From: Combretum micranthum
Lineage: Eukaryota; Streptophyta; Magnoliopsida; Myrtales; Combretaceae
Length of the DNA stretch: 64,000 nt
Direction of reading: 5' to 3'
Assembly: GCA_024138025.1 (NCBI GenBank)
Contig: JAMXBD010000171.1
Coordinates: 372,001 to 436,000 of the forward strand
Position 1 is the first letter of the stretch. Each line of letters opens with the position of its first letter. Position numbers and translations under genes: made by a program. A model generated the notes under the pieces. It worked only from the letters and a program-made list of their open reading frames with translations. It was not told the origin of the DNA and searched no databases. Below are positions 11,541 to 22,145 of this stretch, one piece after another.

Positions 11541-12142
11541 GAATCTGTCTCTCCCTTTGATCTCTGCTATTTAAGGCGGTCCATTTGGATGATCAGCCCC
11601 TGTAACATATTTAACATATGAGCCATGTCACTAGTCTTTTCCCCTTCCTTCTTTAAGGAGTTTGACATCCTGTGATGTTAGGAGATAACAAAACAAATAA
11701 TAGTAAAAAGGAATCAAACCTTGCTGCACTCGCTCATGTGTATCACTTGCAAAATATGACACTCAATCCTCATGGGTCACTCGAAATCAATAATGCACTT
11801 ACCACCTTACCCCTCAATCTTTCATCTTATGATTCTTTATTGAGCTTAAGATCTCAATTCGCAAATTTCTTTCCTATGTTGTTCCTTGCAATACCTTAAT
11901 TCTGATAAGTATATAACCTAATAGTATTGAAATAATCTAAGAAACAAAGATGGATCATAAATCCACTTGTCCTTCTTTCATACAAAATAATTCCTTTAAA
12001 TTAGTGTTTTTTTATTAAGAAAACTAAGAACGAATCGATCAATCGAACAACTTAACAAAAGGATTCAAATCAATAATAGATATGAGTTATGGTTTTGATT
12101 ACCACCCTCAAATTGAACTGGATTGGTGATTTTAGAAGCCTT
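11541..12142 (-). other. Gag leader of the nested gypsy element
   Basis: Sequence between the gag start and the primer-binding site. A short plus-strand open stretch at 11672-11899 has no recognisable motif and is taken as chance. Nothing else is seen. Confidence 0.4.
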
Positions 12143-12154
12143 GCTCTAAGACCA
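12143..12154 (-). other. Primer-binding site of the nested gypsy element
   Basis: On the minus strand it reads TGGTCTTAGAGC, a degenerate copy of the initiator-tRNA-Met site TGGTATCAGAGC, three bases inside the LTR edge at 12158. It fixes the right LTR as the 5' LTR. Confidence 0.7.
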
Positions 12155-12157
12155 ATA

Positions 12158-12870
12158 TGATGTGTGCTCAACACAGCTTGATGATTTCTAGGACTCTAAG
12201 AATCTTGGTATGGATTGATGGAAGAATTGCGATCCACTAGTTGAGTAATCATAACAACCTTGATATAGAAATCTTGACCCTTTGGAGATACTGAACAAGA
12301 ACCTTCATATAAAAAAGAACACAACAAGAATAGCAAATTCTTGAAGAATTCACAAGCTCTCAAAAGAATTAAACAGAATGATACTCTCCTAAAAGGTTTC
12401 AATTAATGTAATGTGTTCAAAACAAACCATAACATCCCATATTTATAGTCATTTAGATGAAATAAAATACGAATAAAACACAACACAAAATAAAATACAA
12501 AGGATCACGTGAGGAGAAAGGCTGGCTGAAGGTCAGCAGTTTAGGATATGAAGGCTAGTGGTGTTGATTGATGAAGGTCGGTTAGTGGCGTTGGGGCCAA
12601 AGCTGCCAGCTTTAGGTCGGCTTTAATTTTGTTGTTACTCAGCACCATCCGATATAATGAAGTGCTCGATCATCGCTATTTTGTCGCATAATGTTGTATA
12701 GCTTCATTTCTCTTTCCTCAGTCGATTTAATGTGCTTCTCTTGATCCTCCACGAAGTTCTTACAGTAGCAATCGAACTCATCCCAAAGTTTCTTAGATCG
12801 GGCTCCCATGATCATGCCTTCTGGTACTTAAACTCGTTGTGGTGAGCTTGGTGTAGGCAAGTCTTCATCA
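12158..12870 (-). repeat. 5' LTR of the nested gypsy element
   Basis: Direct repeat of 4595-5329, with many transition differences. The right edge at CTTCATCA is followed by CTCAT, which nearly matches CTTAT at the other flank. Confidence 0.85.
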
Positions 12871-13080
12871 CTCATCTTCGTTATAGCCAAGTTGATAAGG
12901 AAAGAGCTACAGGAAAGGTATCCTGGCTTGGACCTTAGTTTTCTCACTATGTGCTTAGGTGATGCTCATGCAGATGCTTTTGAGAATGATCAAGAGGATG
13001 ATGAAGAGGGAGAGGGAGGGATTATTGGCGTTGTTAGGGTAGGCCAAGCTAAGGTCGCTGCTGTTGTTGAGGCCTAGGAG
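12871..13080 (+). pseudogene. Opposite-strand ORF of the Tat-like element, C-terminal tail
   Basis: Plus-strand reading that resumes directly after the nested gypsy element. The open piece 12892-13077 includes RKELQERYPGLDLSFLTM, then an acidic run (ENDQEDDEEGEG). It looks like the C-terminus of the ORF interrupted at 4594: the upstream part ends in Lys/Glu-rich coiled-coil-like sequence and this part continues in the same style. It ends at a TAG near 13076-13078. Confidence 0.55.
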
Positions 13081-14784
13081 CCAACGAGGGTGGAATTTTT
13101 CCTGTGGTGACTGAGGGATCTGACTAATAGATCCGGGGTTGGAGGCTATGGATAATACGGTCTCATTGACCCAAGCTAAGGTGAGGTGGGGAGGCTAGTC
13201 GAAGCTATCCCCATTGTTCCTCAACTAGTGACAAGTGAAGAGATTTTTAGCGAATGGAAGGCTAATTGATCTCGTTTCCTATCAGTTCTCAAAGAGCCTC
13301 TCTCTTTCATTTTTTTTACGGCTCTATTGTTAACTTGCTCTATCTATTGGCCTTTTCGTGAACTTTTCTATTTGCAATTTTTCTTTTAGTGGATGTACTT
13401 TTTTTTATTAATGTACAAGTTTACTTTTCTTAGATTTGTGTATATTCTCCTTTGGTTTTTATACCTTTATCGTGTCTTTTGTTGGGGCTCCACGAGCTCG
13501 GCTTTTGTTAACATTGATTCCATTTCCTTTATCTTGTCATTCTTTCAACCATGCTAGATTTCTCATTTTCCTACTAGGTCGATAGAGGGTTGTTGGTATA
13601 ACTATTAGCGGTGGAAGACGCCATTCTATGGTTAAGGCTGCCCATGCTTAGAAACTTTCCTTTCCAAGGTTCATAGATTTCCCAGGCTTGATCGGATGGC
13701 TGAGGTAAGTTACACTTGAGATCCTCAAGATTTGATCCTATTAAATGCGGGTTATGATGTGATTCTCTCTTGCCTATAACTAGGCATTTCATGTGTAGTG
13801 TTTCTTCATATCTCAATCGTGATTAATCGTCTTTGGACCCTTTTTGAGCAAGATGTCCTCTTTTCTTAAAATCTTCCTACAAGGATGATGTGTTTGTTCT
13901 TAGCTGAGCCTTTCTTGTTGGAAAGGTCAAGTCCTTGGGAGCTCGTATCGAATAGATGTTTTTCGTGCTCTATAGTCTCTGTTTAAGAGAGTCGGAAACT
14001 CTACGGCCCCTATTTATGTGGGTCCATCACTGAAGTCAATGGGTTAGGTGTGTGTTCAAGGCCCATTTCACACTTCTACCTCAGTTGCTCGATCTGAGGT
14101 TGTGTTTCTCTTTTATGGTCCTTGGATCAAGGTCACCAAGATCTATTACTTAATGGAGAGATCGTGGTGACTATGGTTACAGGTTTCAGGTGCGTAAAGG
14201 CTTATCTTTCATCATCAATTTGAGTCTTCGAGGTAATGCTCGAGGTTGACGTTGTCATGGAAGGGACATCCGACTCTTTCTCCTACCTATTCTCTCCTAA
14301 GCCCAGTCTCCTGATGGCTTGTTGGGCATTGGCTTACTGAGAGGATTGACTTTACCCTTCTCTTCTTGGGCATATTGATTTCTTCTGAGTTGAGATTCAT
14401 TATTGTCCTTAATCAACTGACGAAGGTTGATGGATGTGCTCAATTTAGTGCTTCAAAGGTTGAGGAGGCAAGGTTGAGTTTAGCCTGAATCATATTTTTG
14501 AGTTGTGGTCAGTCGAATGTGGGAGAACTCACCTATTTAGGTTTAAGTCTTTCCCATAGTTTTCAGTTTAAGGTTTGAAGTTTGTAGTTATGAAAATTTC
14601 ACTTTGTATTCCAGTTAAAACTAACCTAGCCGAGATGCCAACAAAACTACTGTAATGATCTTGTTCAAATAAATGAATTTGTTTACAACTTGCTAGGACT
14701 TGCTTTTGTATAACTAATGGGCTATATTATTTTTTTTGACCTAATCTGTCGTTCTTGTAGTATTTTTTTTAAGTGATGAGTTTA
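13081..14784. other. Spacer between opposite-strand ORF and integrase of the Tat-like element
   Basis: No coding motif was recognised on either strand. Composition resembles the rest of the element. Short open stretches (for example 13574-13816 on the minus strand) lack recognisable domains. It corresponds to the long 3' untranslated region typical of this lineage. Confidence 0.45.
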
Positions 14785-15015
14785 CGAAGGGGTTACCCTT
14801 AGGAGGGAGTTACCGAGTTCACGAGGTGAGTTACCTTTATGAGAGAGTTTCCTAGGCTTACAAGGTTTTATCCTAGGAAGGAGTTACCCAGGCTCACGGG
14901 GGACTTATCCTTAGAGTGGAGTTACTCAGGCTCATGAGAGAAGTTACCCTTAGAAGGGAGTTATTGGAGCTCGAGGAGAGTTAGCTTATGAGGGACTTAC
15001 CTGAGCTCACGTAGC
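14785..15015. repeat. Degenerate tandem repeat in the 3' region of the Tat-like element
   Basis: About five imperfect units of roughly 40-50 bp built around AGGGAGTTACC and (A/G)GGCTCACGAGG motifs, for example AAGGAGTTACCCAGGCTCACG and GAGTTACTCAGGCTCATGAG. Tandem repeats between pol and the 3' LTR are a known feature of Tat/Ogre-type elements. Confidence 0.7.
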
Positions 15016-15299
15016 ATGAGAGGACAAAGTTCTTAAAACTCCTGAGGCTCCTGCTGAATATCTTTTGTTTGTTCTTTTGCTATCGCACACATAAGGCAAA
15101 GATTTGGGATGGGTTTTTAATGTAGAATCTTCATTTCATTTGTGATTTTTGCTTCTTATATTCACGTTTAACACATTTATAGGTCGTAACCATTCAAAGA
15201 ACTTTCTTAAGTTGTTTACATTTCGAGTTTTGGGAACGAGCTTGCTATTTAGCATATTGAGCTTATACACTTTATTTCCTGGAACTTCTTTCACCTTCA

Positions 15300-16430
15300 C
15301 ATGATCTTCCCAATTCAGGGCAAGTTTTCCTCTAGTTTTTTTTACCCCATTACCTCTAACTTCCTACAAACGAGGTCCCCTAGGAGAAAGACCTTGTGTT
15401 TGACTTTCTTGTCATAATACTAGGCTGCCCTTTGTTGGTAAGCAATGACCGTTTTGCTCATTGTGTCGGGTTTCATCTAGCATTGAGCTCTACTTAGAGT
15501 GTAACCTGTTGATTAGTTTGTCATAGGATTGGATTCGAATGTTTGTCAATTCGAGCTCTATAGGTGGGATGACTTCCTATTTGAAAGTTAAACGAAAGGG
15601 CGTTTCATCTATCAAGGTTCGTTAAGTGGTGCAATATTCCCATAGGATACTGGGTAGCTTATTGGCCCACTTTCTGCTCTAACGATCTACTTAACCTTTA
15701 AACTTTGCATGATGGCTTTGCTGATTGCTTCGACCTTCCCGTTAGCTCGAGGGTGTGCAACCGATGTGTACTGTGTGGTGAGATGGTATTCAATGCAGAA
15801 GTCTTTAATTCTCTTGGTGTTGAATTACCTTTCATTGTCCATTACTATGCAGTGTGGTAGGACAAACCCGACTATGATGTTTGTGTTGATGAATTGCTGG
15901 ATGTTTTTGTTCATAACCTTTGCTATGACCTCAGCTTTTACCCATTTTGTGAAATAATTGCACCTGACTATTATAAACTTCATGTATCCTGTTGAAGGAG
16001 GAAATGGACCCAAGATGTCTAATCCCTACATGGTGAATGGCCATGGGCTAGTGAGGCATAGTAGATTTGCACTTGAGGCAGTCGATAGGGGCAATCTTTT
16101 GATAACTATCACATCATCGTACGAGTTCTTTCATGTCAGCCTTCATTGTTGGCTAGAAGTAGCCAGTTTGCACTAATTCGGTATGTAATGATTGGGCTTT
16201 GACGTGGTTGCTGCACTCCCTAGCATAGAGGTCTTCTAAAATTCATAGTCCTTCCTTTTGGCACAGACAATGGAGGAGGGGGAAGCTGAAGCTTCTTTAT
16301 ATAGATCACCATTGATGAAGGTGTAGTTGGCTACTTTATGCATCAACTTCTTTGCTTCCATTCTATCTAATGATAGAGTGTCGTTCGCGAGGTACTCTTC
16401 TATTGGTGTCATCCAACTCATTGGGCAAGT
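15300..16430 (-). pseudogene. Integrase remnant of the Tat-like element
   Basis: Minus-strand integrase in pieces. 16421-16236 gives the segment leading into the zinc-binding domain (MSWMTPIEEYLANDTLSLD...). 16013-15825 gives the catalytic core start, with MGPFPPSTGYMKFIIV and NYFTKWVKAE. The position normally holding the first core Asp region reads RCNYF, with Asn in place of Asp, so a catalytic residue appears lost. The reading runs on in broken frames toward 15300. It lies downstream of RNase H on the minus strand, the gypsy order. Confidence 0.75.
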
Positions 16431-16559
16431 TGCCTACTATAGGTCTAGTCCCTCGTATGCCCTTGTGATGGTGGATTTTTCGAGAAGGAATTCGATGAAG
16501 ATTTTTCCTTCAATTTTTCTTAAGTCAGGGACTATCATGGAAGCGAGCTTAGAGCTCTA

Positions 16560-17100
16560 GCTATCTTAATGATGTCCTAAGAGGGTAATTCCTTGGTAAG
16601 AGCTCGGATGGCTTCTAAGTGTTAACTATTTCTTCATTCTTTGCCTCATACATGCCTTTGACTTGTTGCACCATGAGTTGGGAGTCTAAAAAGATCTTAA
16701 GGTCTTTAATTTCTGCTCTAACATTCATAGCGAGTTTAAGCATGGTTAATAGGGCTTTGCATTTTACTTTGTTGTTGCTTGTGGGGAAACGAAATTTCAA
16801 AGTATAATTGATCTTGACTCCATGATGTCCTTCTACGACTAGGCTAAATCCACTCTCTCCTTACATGGAGGATCCATCTACATGGAGGGTGCATGTAGCT
16901 TTTTGTTTATCATCAGGTTTAGACACCTCGGTGTATTTGGCTACAAACTTACTAATACTTATACATTGATGGCAGCCCGAGATTGCTATTGCATCCTATA
17001 GGCACTGAGTTCAATTGCATATTTCATCATCCTTCAGGAAATGTACAACTTTTGGAAAACTGCCCTTATCGGTACATTGGTGAGAACGATGACTTGGTGT
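16560..17100 (-). pseudogene. RNase H remnant of the Tat-like element
   Basis: At 16800-16615 on the minus strand the piece FPTSNNKVKCKALLTMLKLA, followed by DLKIFLDSQLMVQQVKG, matches the plant RNase H module that follows RT in this lineage: an N-N-x-A/V-E/K-x-x-A helix and a D-S-Q-L strand. The catalytic Asp of DSQL is kept. Upstream sequence to 17100 is in broken frames. Confidence 0.7.
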
Positions 17101-17449
17101 ACTTGAAAATACAGATACGGGTGACGTGCTGATATAACAATTGGTAGGGCATACTTTTCTAGTTTAATGTGTCTTTGGTCAGGCCCTAGGAGGTTATGGC
17201 TGATGTAATATTGGTTGGTGTTGTTTTCCTTCCGCTTATGTTAACACAGATGAGAGAGTTCCATCATGCACTGTGAGGTAAAGGTACGAGACCTTGCTTT
17301 GGAGCGAGGTTATTAACAACGGTGGTTTTGTTAAGAATTGTTTAAACTCATCAAAGGCTTGTTGTGACTTTTTCATTCACTCAAATTGATAAGGGTTTTT
17401 GAGGATTTTGAAGAATTCTAAGTATCTATCAATGCTCCTTTGAAGGAAT

Positions 17450-18500
17450 CTGCTTAACACGGTTACCCTACTAGTGAGTTGTTATACTTCTTCGATCAAT
17501 GTGGGCGGTGTCATTGTCAAGATCGCTTCGATCTTGTAGGGATTGGTCTTCATTCCCTCTTCGGGACACTACATAACCTAATCATTTTCCTAACGGAGTG
17601 CCAAATGTGCTCTTCTGTGGATTTAACTTTAAATTGTAGAAGTCGAGTTGATCAAAGGTCTCTTGGAGGTCGTAGAGGTGACTCTTTGCTCATTTACTTT
17701 TCACGATCATGTCATCGGTATAAACTTCCATGTTTCTACCTATTTGAGGCTTGAACACCTTAGTGACCAATTGTTGGAAGGTGGCACCAACATCTTTCAA
17801 CCCGACCGACATCATTTTATAACAGTATATGCTGAAGTATGTGATGAAAAAGGTGTGGACCTCGTCAAGTTCTTTCATTTGATTTGGTTATATCCCAAGA
17901 AGGCATCCATGAAACCCAAATACTCATGACCAAAGGTGTTGTTAAAGAGTTAGTCGATCCATGGCAATACAAAGGAATCTTTTGGACATTCTTTGTTTAG
18001 ATCTATGTAATCCACACACATCCATCGTTTCCTACTAGGTTTCTTGACCAAGAAAACAATGGCTAGCTAAGTTGGGTATTTTTCTTCCTTGACGAATTCT
18101 GCTTGGAGCAGCTTGTGGACTTCTTCTTTAATGGTGGCTTGTCTTTTGGGTCAAAATGTCTGATTTTCTGGTGAACTGGCTTTTGGGTCTTGTTAATGTT
18201 CTATTGATGCGTGATCATGCTTGGGCTTATGCTTATCGTGTCAAAGGGTGACCATGCGAAGAAAACTTTATTTGCTTGCAAAAAGGTGACCAAGCTTTCC
18301 CTTATGTCGGGAGGAATTGATTTTCCCATCTTTGAGGTGTGCTTGAGGTTATTGTCCAAGGCGACCTCCTTTGTGAGCTCGGCTGGTTCACCTCGTTGTT
18401 CAGATTTGTCTTCTAGTTCAGTGTCTACAACACATACATGGTCTCCTTCTAGGGCCCTAATATACATTTTTGGGAATGTTCCTGGTCTCCTCGACATGCT
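17450..18500 (-). pseudogene. Reverse transcriptase remnant of the Tat-like element
   Basis: Minus-strand RT. 18497-18201 is the N-terminal part, with PPDIRESLVTFLQANKVFFA and WSPFDT, as seen just before the RT palm in Tat and related gypsy elements. 17878-17690 holds the palm, with GLKDVGATFQQLV and the catalytic box YTDDMIVKSK still intact. Stops and frameshifts separate the parts. RT would copy the element RNA into DNA inside the particle. This copy cannot be made as one protein. Confidence 0.85.
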
Positions 18501-18559
18501 CCTACCCCAGTCGAGGTGGGAATCTTAGCTTTGAGGTAGGGCTAGGAAATGATCGTGCT

Positions 18560-18900
18560 AAATATCGATTGTGTGGCCCTTCCTAGTATGGTGTTGTAAG
18601 GGGATCAACGGTCAACCACAAGCAAATGTATTTAGTTCATGGCATTACATGACTCTTCGCCAAGCTCAAGGGGTATAGTGATGATTCCTTGAGGTTAGAT
18701 GGGCCGATTATCAAAACTATACAGCTTGTGGTTATAAGGCTTTAACTTTGGTTTCAACTTATGTTTCATTTTTTCGTATGCTTGATTGAAGAGGATGTCG
18801 ACGCTGCTTCTCGTATCAATTAACACCCTTTTGATTTTCTAGTCTGAAATATGTGTAGAGATCACTAGGGTGTCCTGGTAAAGGGTTTAGACACCTTCAT
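18560..18900 (-). pseudogene. Aspartic protease remnant of the Tat-like element
   Basis: On the minus strand around 18820-18790 the reading is IDTRSSVDILFNQAYEKM. This is the plant gypsy aspartic-protease active-site region, with the Gly of the DTG triad replaced by Arg. That substitution should abolish cleavage of the polyprotein. Confidence 0.7.
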
Positions 18901-19139
18901 AATCTTCATTAGAAAAAGGAGATGCTAGTATCGACCTTAGCCCTTTTGGGCTTTTGGTTCATCACTTGTTGGGACGAGCTCGAGTTGAGCAAAAGCCCTA
19001 CTCTGGTCAAGGTCAAGGGTTCGCTTATGATAGTATTGATTTCGCCATGGCATTGTTGGTAACGTTGGGGCTGATCCGAGCAATCTCAAGTGGTTGCTGC
19101 TCTCTCGTATTTGTTTGCCTTATGTTTATGTGCAAGTGG

Positions 19140-20060
19140 TTCGGGTTTCAGGTCATGACCAATGTATTGCTTGAGCTAGCCATGCTGTATGGCATCTTCT
19201 ATGGTGCTTTTAAGTTGCCAACAATTCCTTGTATCATGCTCGCAATCGTTATGATACTTACAACATTCCTTTGAATCTTTTTGGCTTAAGATGGGTTTCA
19301 TTGGATATGGTGGCAGTAGGAGACCCTAGTTCCTAATGCACATAAGCTTAATTGAGGTCGCGATGATCCTTTTATCGTCCCTTGTCTCGTGGTGTATTGT
19401 CTTCAACTCAGGGATGTCCAGCACGAGCTTCAGCTTTTTTCTTAGCATTTTAGTGTCTTCTTGTTGAATGTACTTTTTTGCATTTTCTCTTACTTACTCG
19501 AGCATGGTGAATTGGCATTTTGAAAGGGAGTCGAAGAATGGACTATCCGAGAGGATCTCTTGCTTACTAATTCTTAGTTGAGGTTGGGGACCTTGGGTAA
19601 TCTCTCAATGACTCACCCTACCTTTGTCGTACCGTGTAAAGGTACGAGGAGCTTAGTCATTTGCTTGTAGTGAAGTGTGCTACAAAAAGGTCACTAAGGT
19701 GGGCGAATGATCTTATCGTATTAGACTCAAGTTTTTTAAACTAAGCTAAGTTGCTCCTCGAAAGGGGGTGGGAAATGTCTTGCACCATATTACATCGAAG
19801 AAATTATGTATCGCTATGGTAGACTGAAACTGGGTGATATAATCCTTTGAATTAGTAGTCCCATTGTATGATTCCAGGGCGGGTAGCCGAGCCCTAATCG
19901 GGAGTACTTCGGATTGAATATCGACTATGAAGGGCATCTTGCCTAAGGGTTTTTCGGTAATGGGTTTGTTTTTAATGCCTCTGATGGCTGAGAGCCTTCT
20001 CATCATGTCTTTGATTTCTTCGAAAGCCTATTCATTTTTGGAACCAAGCTCGGTATCCTT
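19140..20060 (-). pseudogene. Gag remnant of the Tat-like element
   Basis: Minus-strand capsid region at 20006-19746 contains PALESYNGTTNSKDYITQF and CKTFPTPFRGAT, matching the gag domain common to plant Tat/Athila elements. Further downstream, 19270-19215 reads CKYHNDCEHDTRNC, the Cys/His motif that follows this gag, then WQLKSTIEDAIQHG and a stop. Frameshifts lie between the pieces. Confidence 0.8.
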
Positions 20061-20777
20061 GGCGAAAAGAGCAGGTGCATTGTCCCCGTGATCTCGAATC
20101 GATCAAGACCTAGAAGCCCTACCTTTGCATGTCTCTCATTGCCTACTTAACACTTTAAGGTAACTTGAGCTTAGTGTTGGGAATCTGTGTGCCCTCATAA
20201 GATGTTGTAAGTAGCTCTCACTAGGCTTTTGGGAGCATTGGGTCCTTAGTATTCATTTAGGAGCAGTATCGAATTACAGGACCTCTCTTTGGTAGAGGTA
20301 CTAGCTAGCGATACGCCTGTGGTCCCTTTCAACTGGCTCCTCTTTGAGCTTGGATGGTTGGGTTGGGGAAGTGCTCCACCACGTACTGGATGCTTGCTCC
20401 TCGAAACATATGTTTTTTTAACCTTTTTAACTCCATGATTCTAGCTTGTAGGAGAGCACTGGAGTGCTCATTTCCACATTTTTGTGCACAAGTTGCCTAC
20501 ACAAGTTTTCTGGTTCTAGGATACATCATGGGTCTAGAAGATCGATGTTCATGGTGATAGTCAACTCGAGAAGTGGCAGCTCAGGAGCTTCGCCATCCGT
20601 TGGGTTATGATTGGGTTGTATGGGGGTATAATCAAACTAATTCTTACTCCATTATGGTCCAGGCATTACAAGAAGTGAATGTGTTTGTTGGGGCATCGTG
20701 TTATGTGTTTTAGGAGGATTTTAGTAGAGAAGATGTTGAAAGATGAAGGGAAAGATGGGTTTAAGAGGGGTAAAGCA
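20061..20777 (-). other. Leader between primer-binding site and gag of the Tat-like element
   Basis: No domain recognised. Short open stretches on the plus strand (20354-20557) have no motif and are treated as chance. Confidence 0.4.
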
Positions 20778-20795
20778 TTCCCACAGACGACGCCA
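20778..20795 (-). other. Primer-binding site of the Tat-like element
   Basis: Minus strand reads TGGCGTCGTCTGTGGGAA, seven bases after the 5' LTR edge. It begins with TGG, complementary to a tRNA CCA end, and resembles the TGGCGCCGTCTGTGGGAA-type sites of plant gypsy elements. I did not identify the tRNA with certainty. Confidence 0.7.
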
Positions 20796-20802
20796 TGCTA
20801 CG

Positions 20803-21369
20803 TGTTGCAGGAGCTAATTTTTTCGGTAGAGATGGCTCTTGCAAATACAAACAAAGCAACTAAAGGGGCACTGAGGGGTTCTTGGCATGGCTACTCTAAT
20901 GCTTAAGTCAGTCTATGGTGAAGATAATGTATCTATGGAAAGATAAAGAAGTTTTCTTTTTCTTCGACCTCTCCCTTTCCCAAAGGGGAAGGGGGAATTT
21001 ATTTAGGGTCATACTAGGATAGATTTCTTCTTAATAGCTGATTTGGTACTTGAGGTGGTAGGGATACCTAAACTGAGGAGCTATGGCTTTGTGGAGTCTG
21101 TGCTCAATTGGTTATGCCCCCCCTTAGAGATCATGAGGTCATAGAACCGAACTCACTAGGTAATTGCTAATGAGCTTGGCTAACCTTTCTGAGGTGAGGG
21201 TTTTTAGGTAGATCTCATGCCCTTTCCCTTGATGGTACCTTGGGGCTTCCCACCTCTTTGGGAGGTTGGGGCATCGTAGGCACTAGGCTCTTTCTTAGGC
21301 CCATAGTGTTAATAGACCTCGAGGCCCCAAAAGACCGAGTGGGTTGATGGCTATTTTCCATTATCAACA
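20803..21369 (-). repeat. 5' LTR of the Tat-like element
   Basis: Direct repeat of 913-1525, starting TGTTGCAGGAGC and ending TTATCAACA. It is about 45 bp shorter than the other copy through small deletions. UGT coding sequence resumes at the next base. Confidence 0.85.
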
Positions 21370-21768
21370 TAAGGGTCTAGTCATAAGAGGGTGGGCACCA
21401 CAAATGCTGATTCTTGATCATGAAGCAATTGATGGATTAGTGTCTCATTGTGGTTGGAACTCTATATTGGAAGGAGTTCATGTAGGTGTACCAATAATCA
21501 CATGGCTTCTTGTGGCAGAGCAATTCTTCAGTGAAAAGCTTGTGACTCAGGTATTCGAGATTGGATTTGCTATTGGAGTTTAGAAGTTAGGGATTCTGTT
21601 AGTAGAGATGCTCTTCAAAAGGCCATCAATCAGATTATGATGGGTGCAGAAGCAAAGAAATATAGAAAGAGGATAAGGATACTCAAAGAAATGGCAAGGC
21701 AAGAAGTTGGAGAAGGTGGTTCATCTTGTAACGATTATACTGCTCTAATACAAGAACTAAGGTCATAG
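21370..21768 (+). pseudogene. UGT copy 1, 3' portion (PSPG box and C-terminus)
   Basis: Continues the gene interrupted at 912. It reads [20 protein letters not shown] then [14 protein letters not shown] and AEQF: the plant secondary product glycosyltransferase (PSPG) box that binds the UDP-sugar, ending in the usual Gln. After FAIGV an in-frame stop and frame changes intervene. The last ~50 codons are readable as RDALQKAINQIMMGAEAKKY and GGSSCNDYTALIQELRS, ending with TAG at 21766-21768. Joining 912 to 21370 directly keeps the reading frame. It was a normal UGT73-type gene before the insertion and decay. Confidence 0.9.
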
Positions 21769-22145
21769 GGTAATGCTAGTGAATTAAACAAGAAGTACTA
21801 GTTTAATGTGTTCTCAACTTTAGTAGATAAGCTTGTTTTTATGTGTTGCTAGCTTTGCTTACTTGGTGCCTTTATTTTTATATAAATAAGAGAATAATGT
21901 AGCACACATCTTCATCTAATAGGAATATTTGTTTCACGAAAGCAATGATAAGGGAATATGTTTCCTAATAAAACGATTATATAATATATTTTATAAAAAT
22001 TGAAAATTTGAAATATGTCATTAAAAAAGCTATTGAGCGATATGAGAAGAAAAGTGGTAAGATTTTTTTTTTTTTAATTTTAATAACTCAATTAGAAACC
22101 CTATGAAACTAGTACGTAATAGAGACTTGTTGTAAAATATATAAG

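Larger units (their letters stand above)
4595..12870 (-). mobile_element. Nested Ty3/gypsy element, chromovirus-like
   Basis: An ~8.3 kb minus-strand element with LTRs at 4595-5329 and 12158-12870. Both begin TGATGYGTGCTCAACAC on the plus strand and end CTTCATCA. The flanking 5-mers CTTAT (4590-4594) and CTCAT (12871-12875) match at 4 of 5 positions, which fits a target-site duplication. A primer-binding site similar to initiator-tRNA-Met sites lies at 12143-12154 and a polypurine tract at 5330-5340. Gag, zinc knuckle, RT, RNase H and integrase remnants lie in that order on the minus strand. Gag is itself interrupted by another element (9006-10914). The element sits inside the opposite-strand ORF of the outer element. 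Confidence 0.85.
913..21369 (-). mobile_element. Outer Ty3/gypsy element, Tat-like, inserted in UGT copy 1
   Basis: A ~20.5 kb element in minus orientation bounded by two direct LTRs (913-1525 and 20803-21369). Reading leftward from the right end, the order is 5' LTR, PBS, gag, protease, RT, RNase H, integrase, a long spacer with a tandem repeat and an opposite-strand ORF, polypurine tract, 3' LTR. This order is gypsy. The long region between pol and the 3' LTR, with an antisense ORF and tandem repeats, is known from the Tat lineage. About 8.3 kb of the length is a second gypsy element at 4595-12870. Flanks are CAAGG on the left and TAAGG on the right. All coding regions are broken, so it is non-autonomous now. 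Confidence 0.85.
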
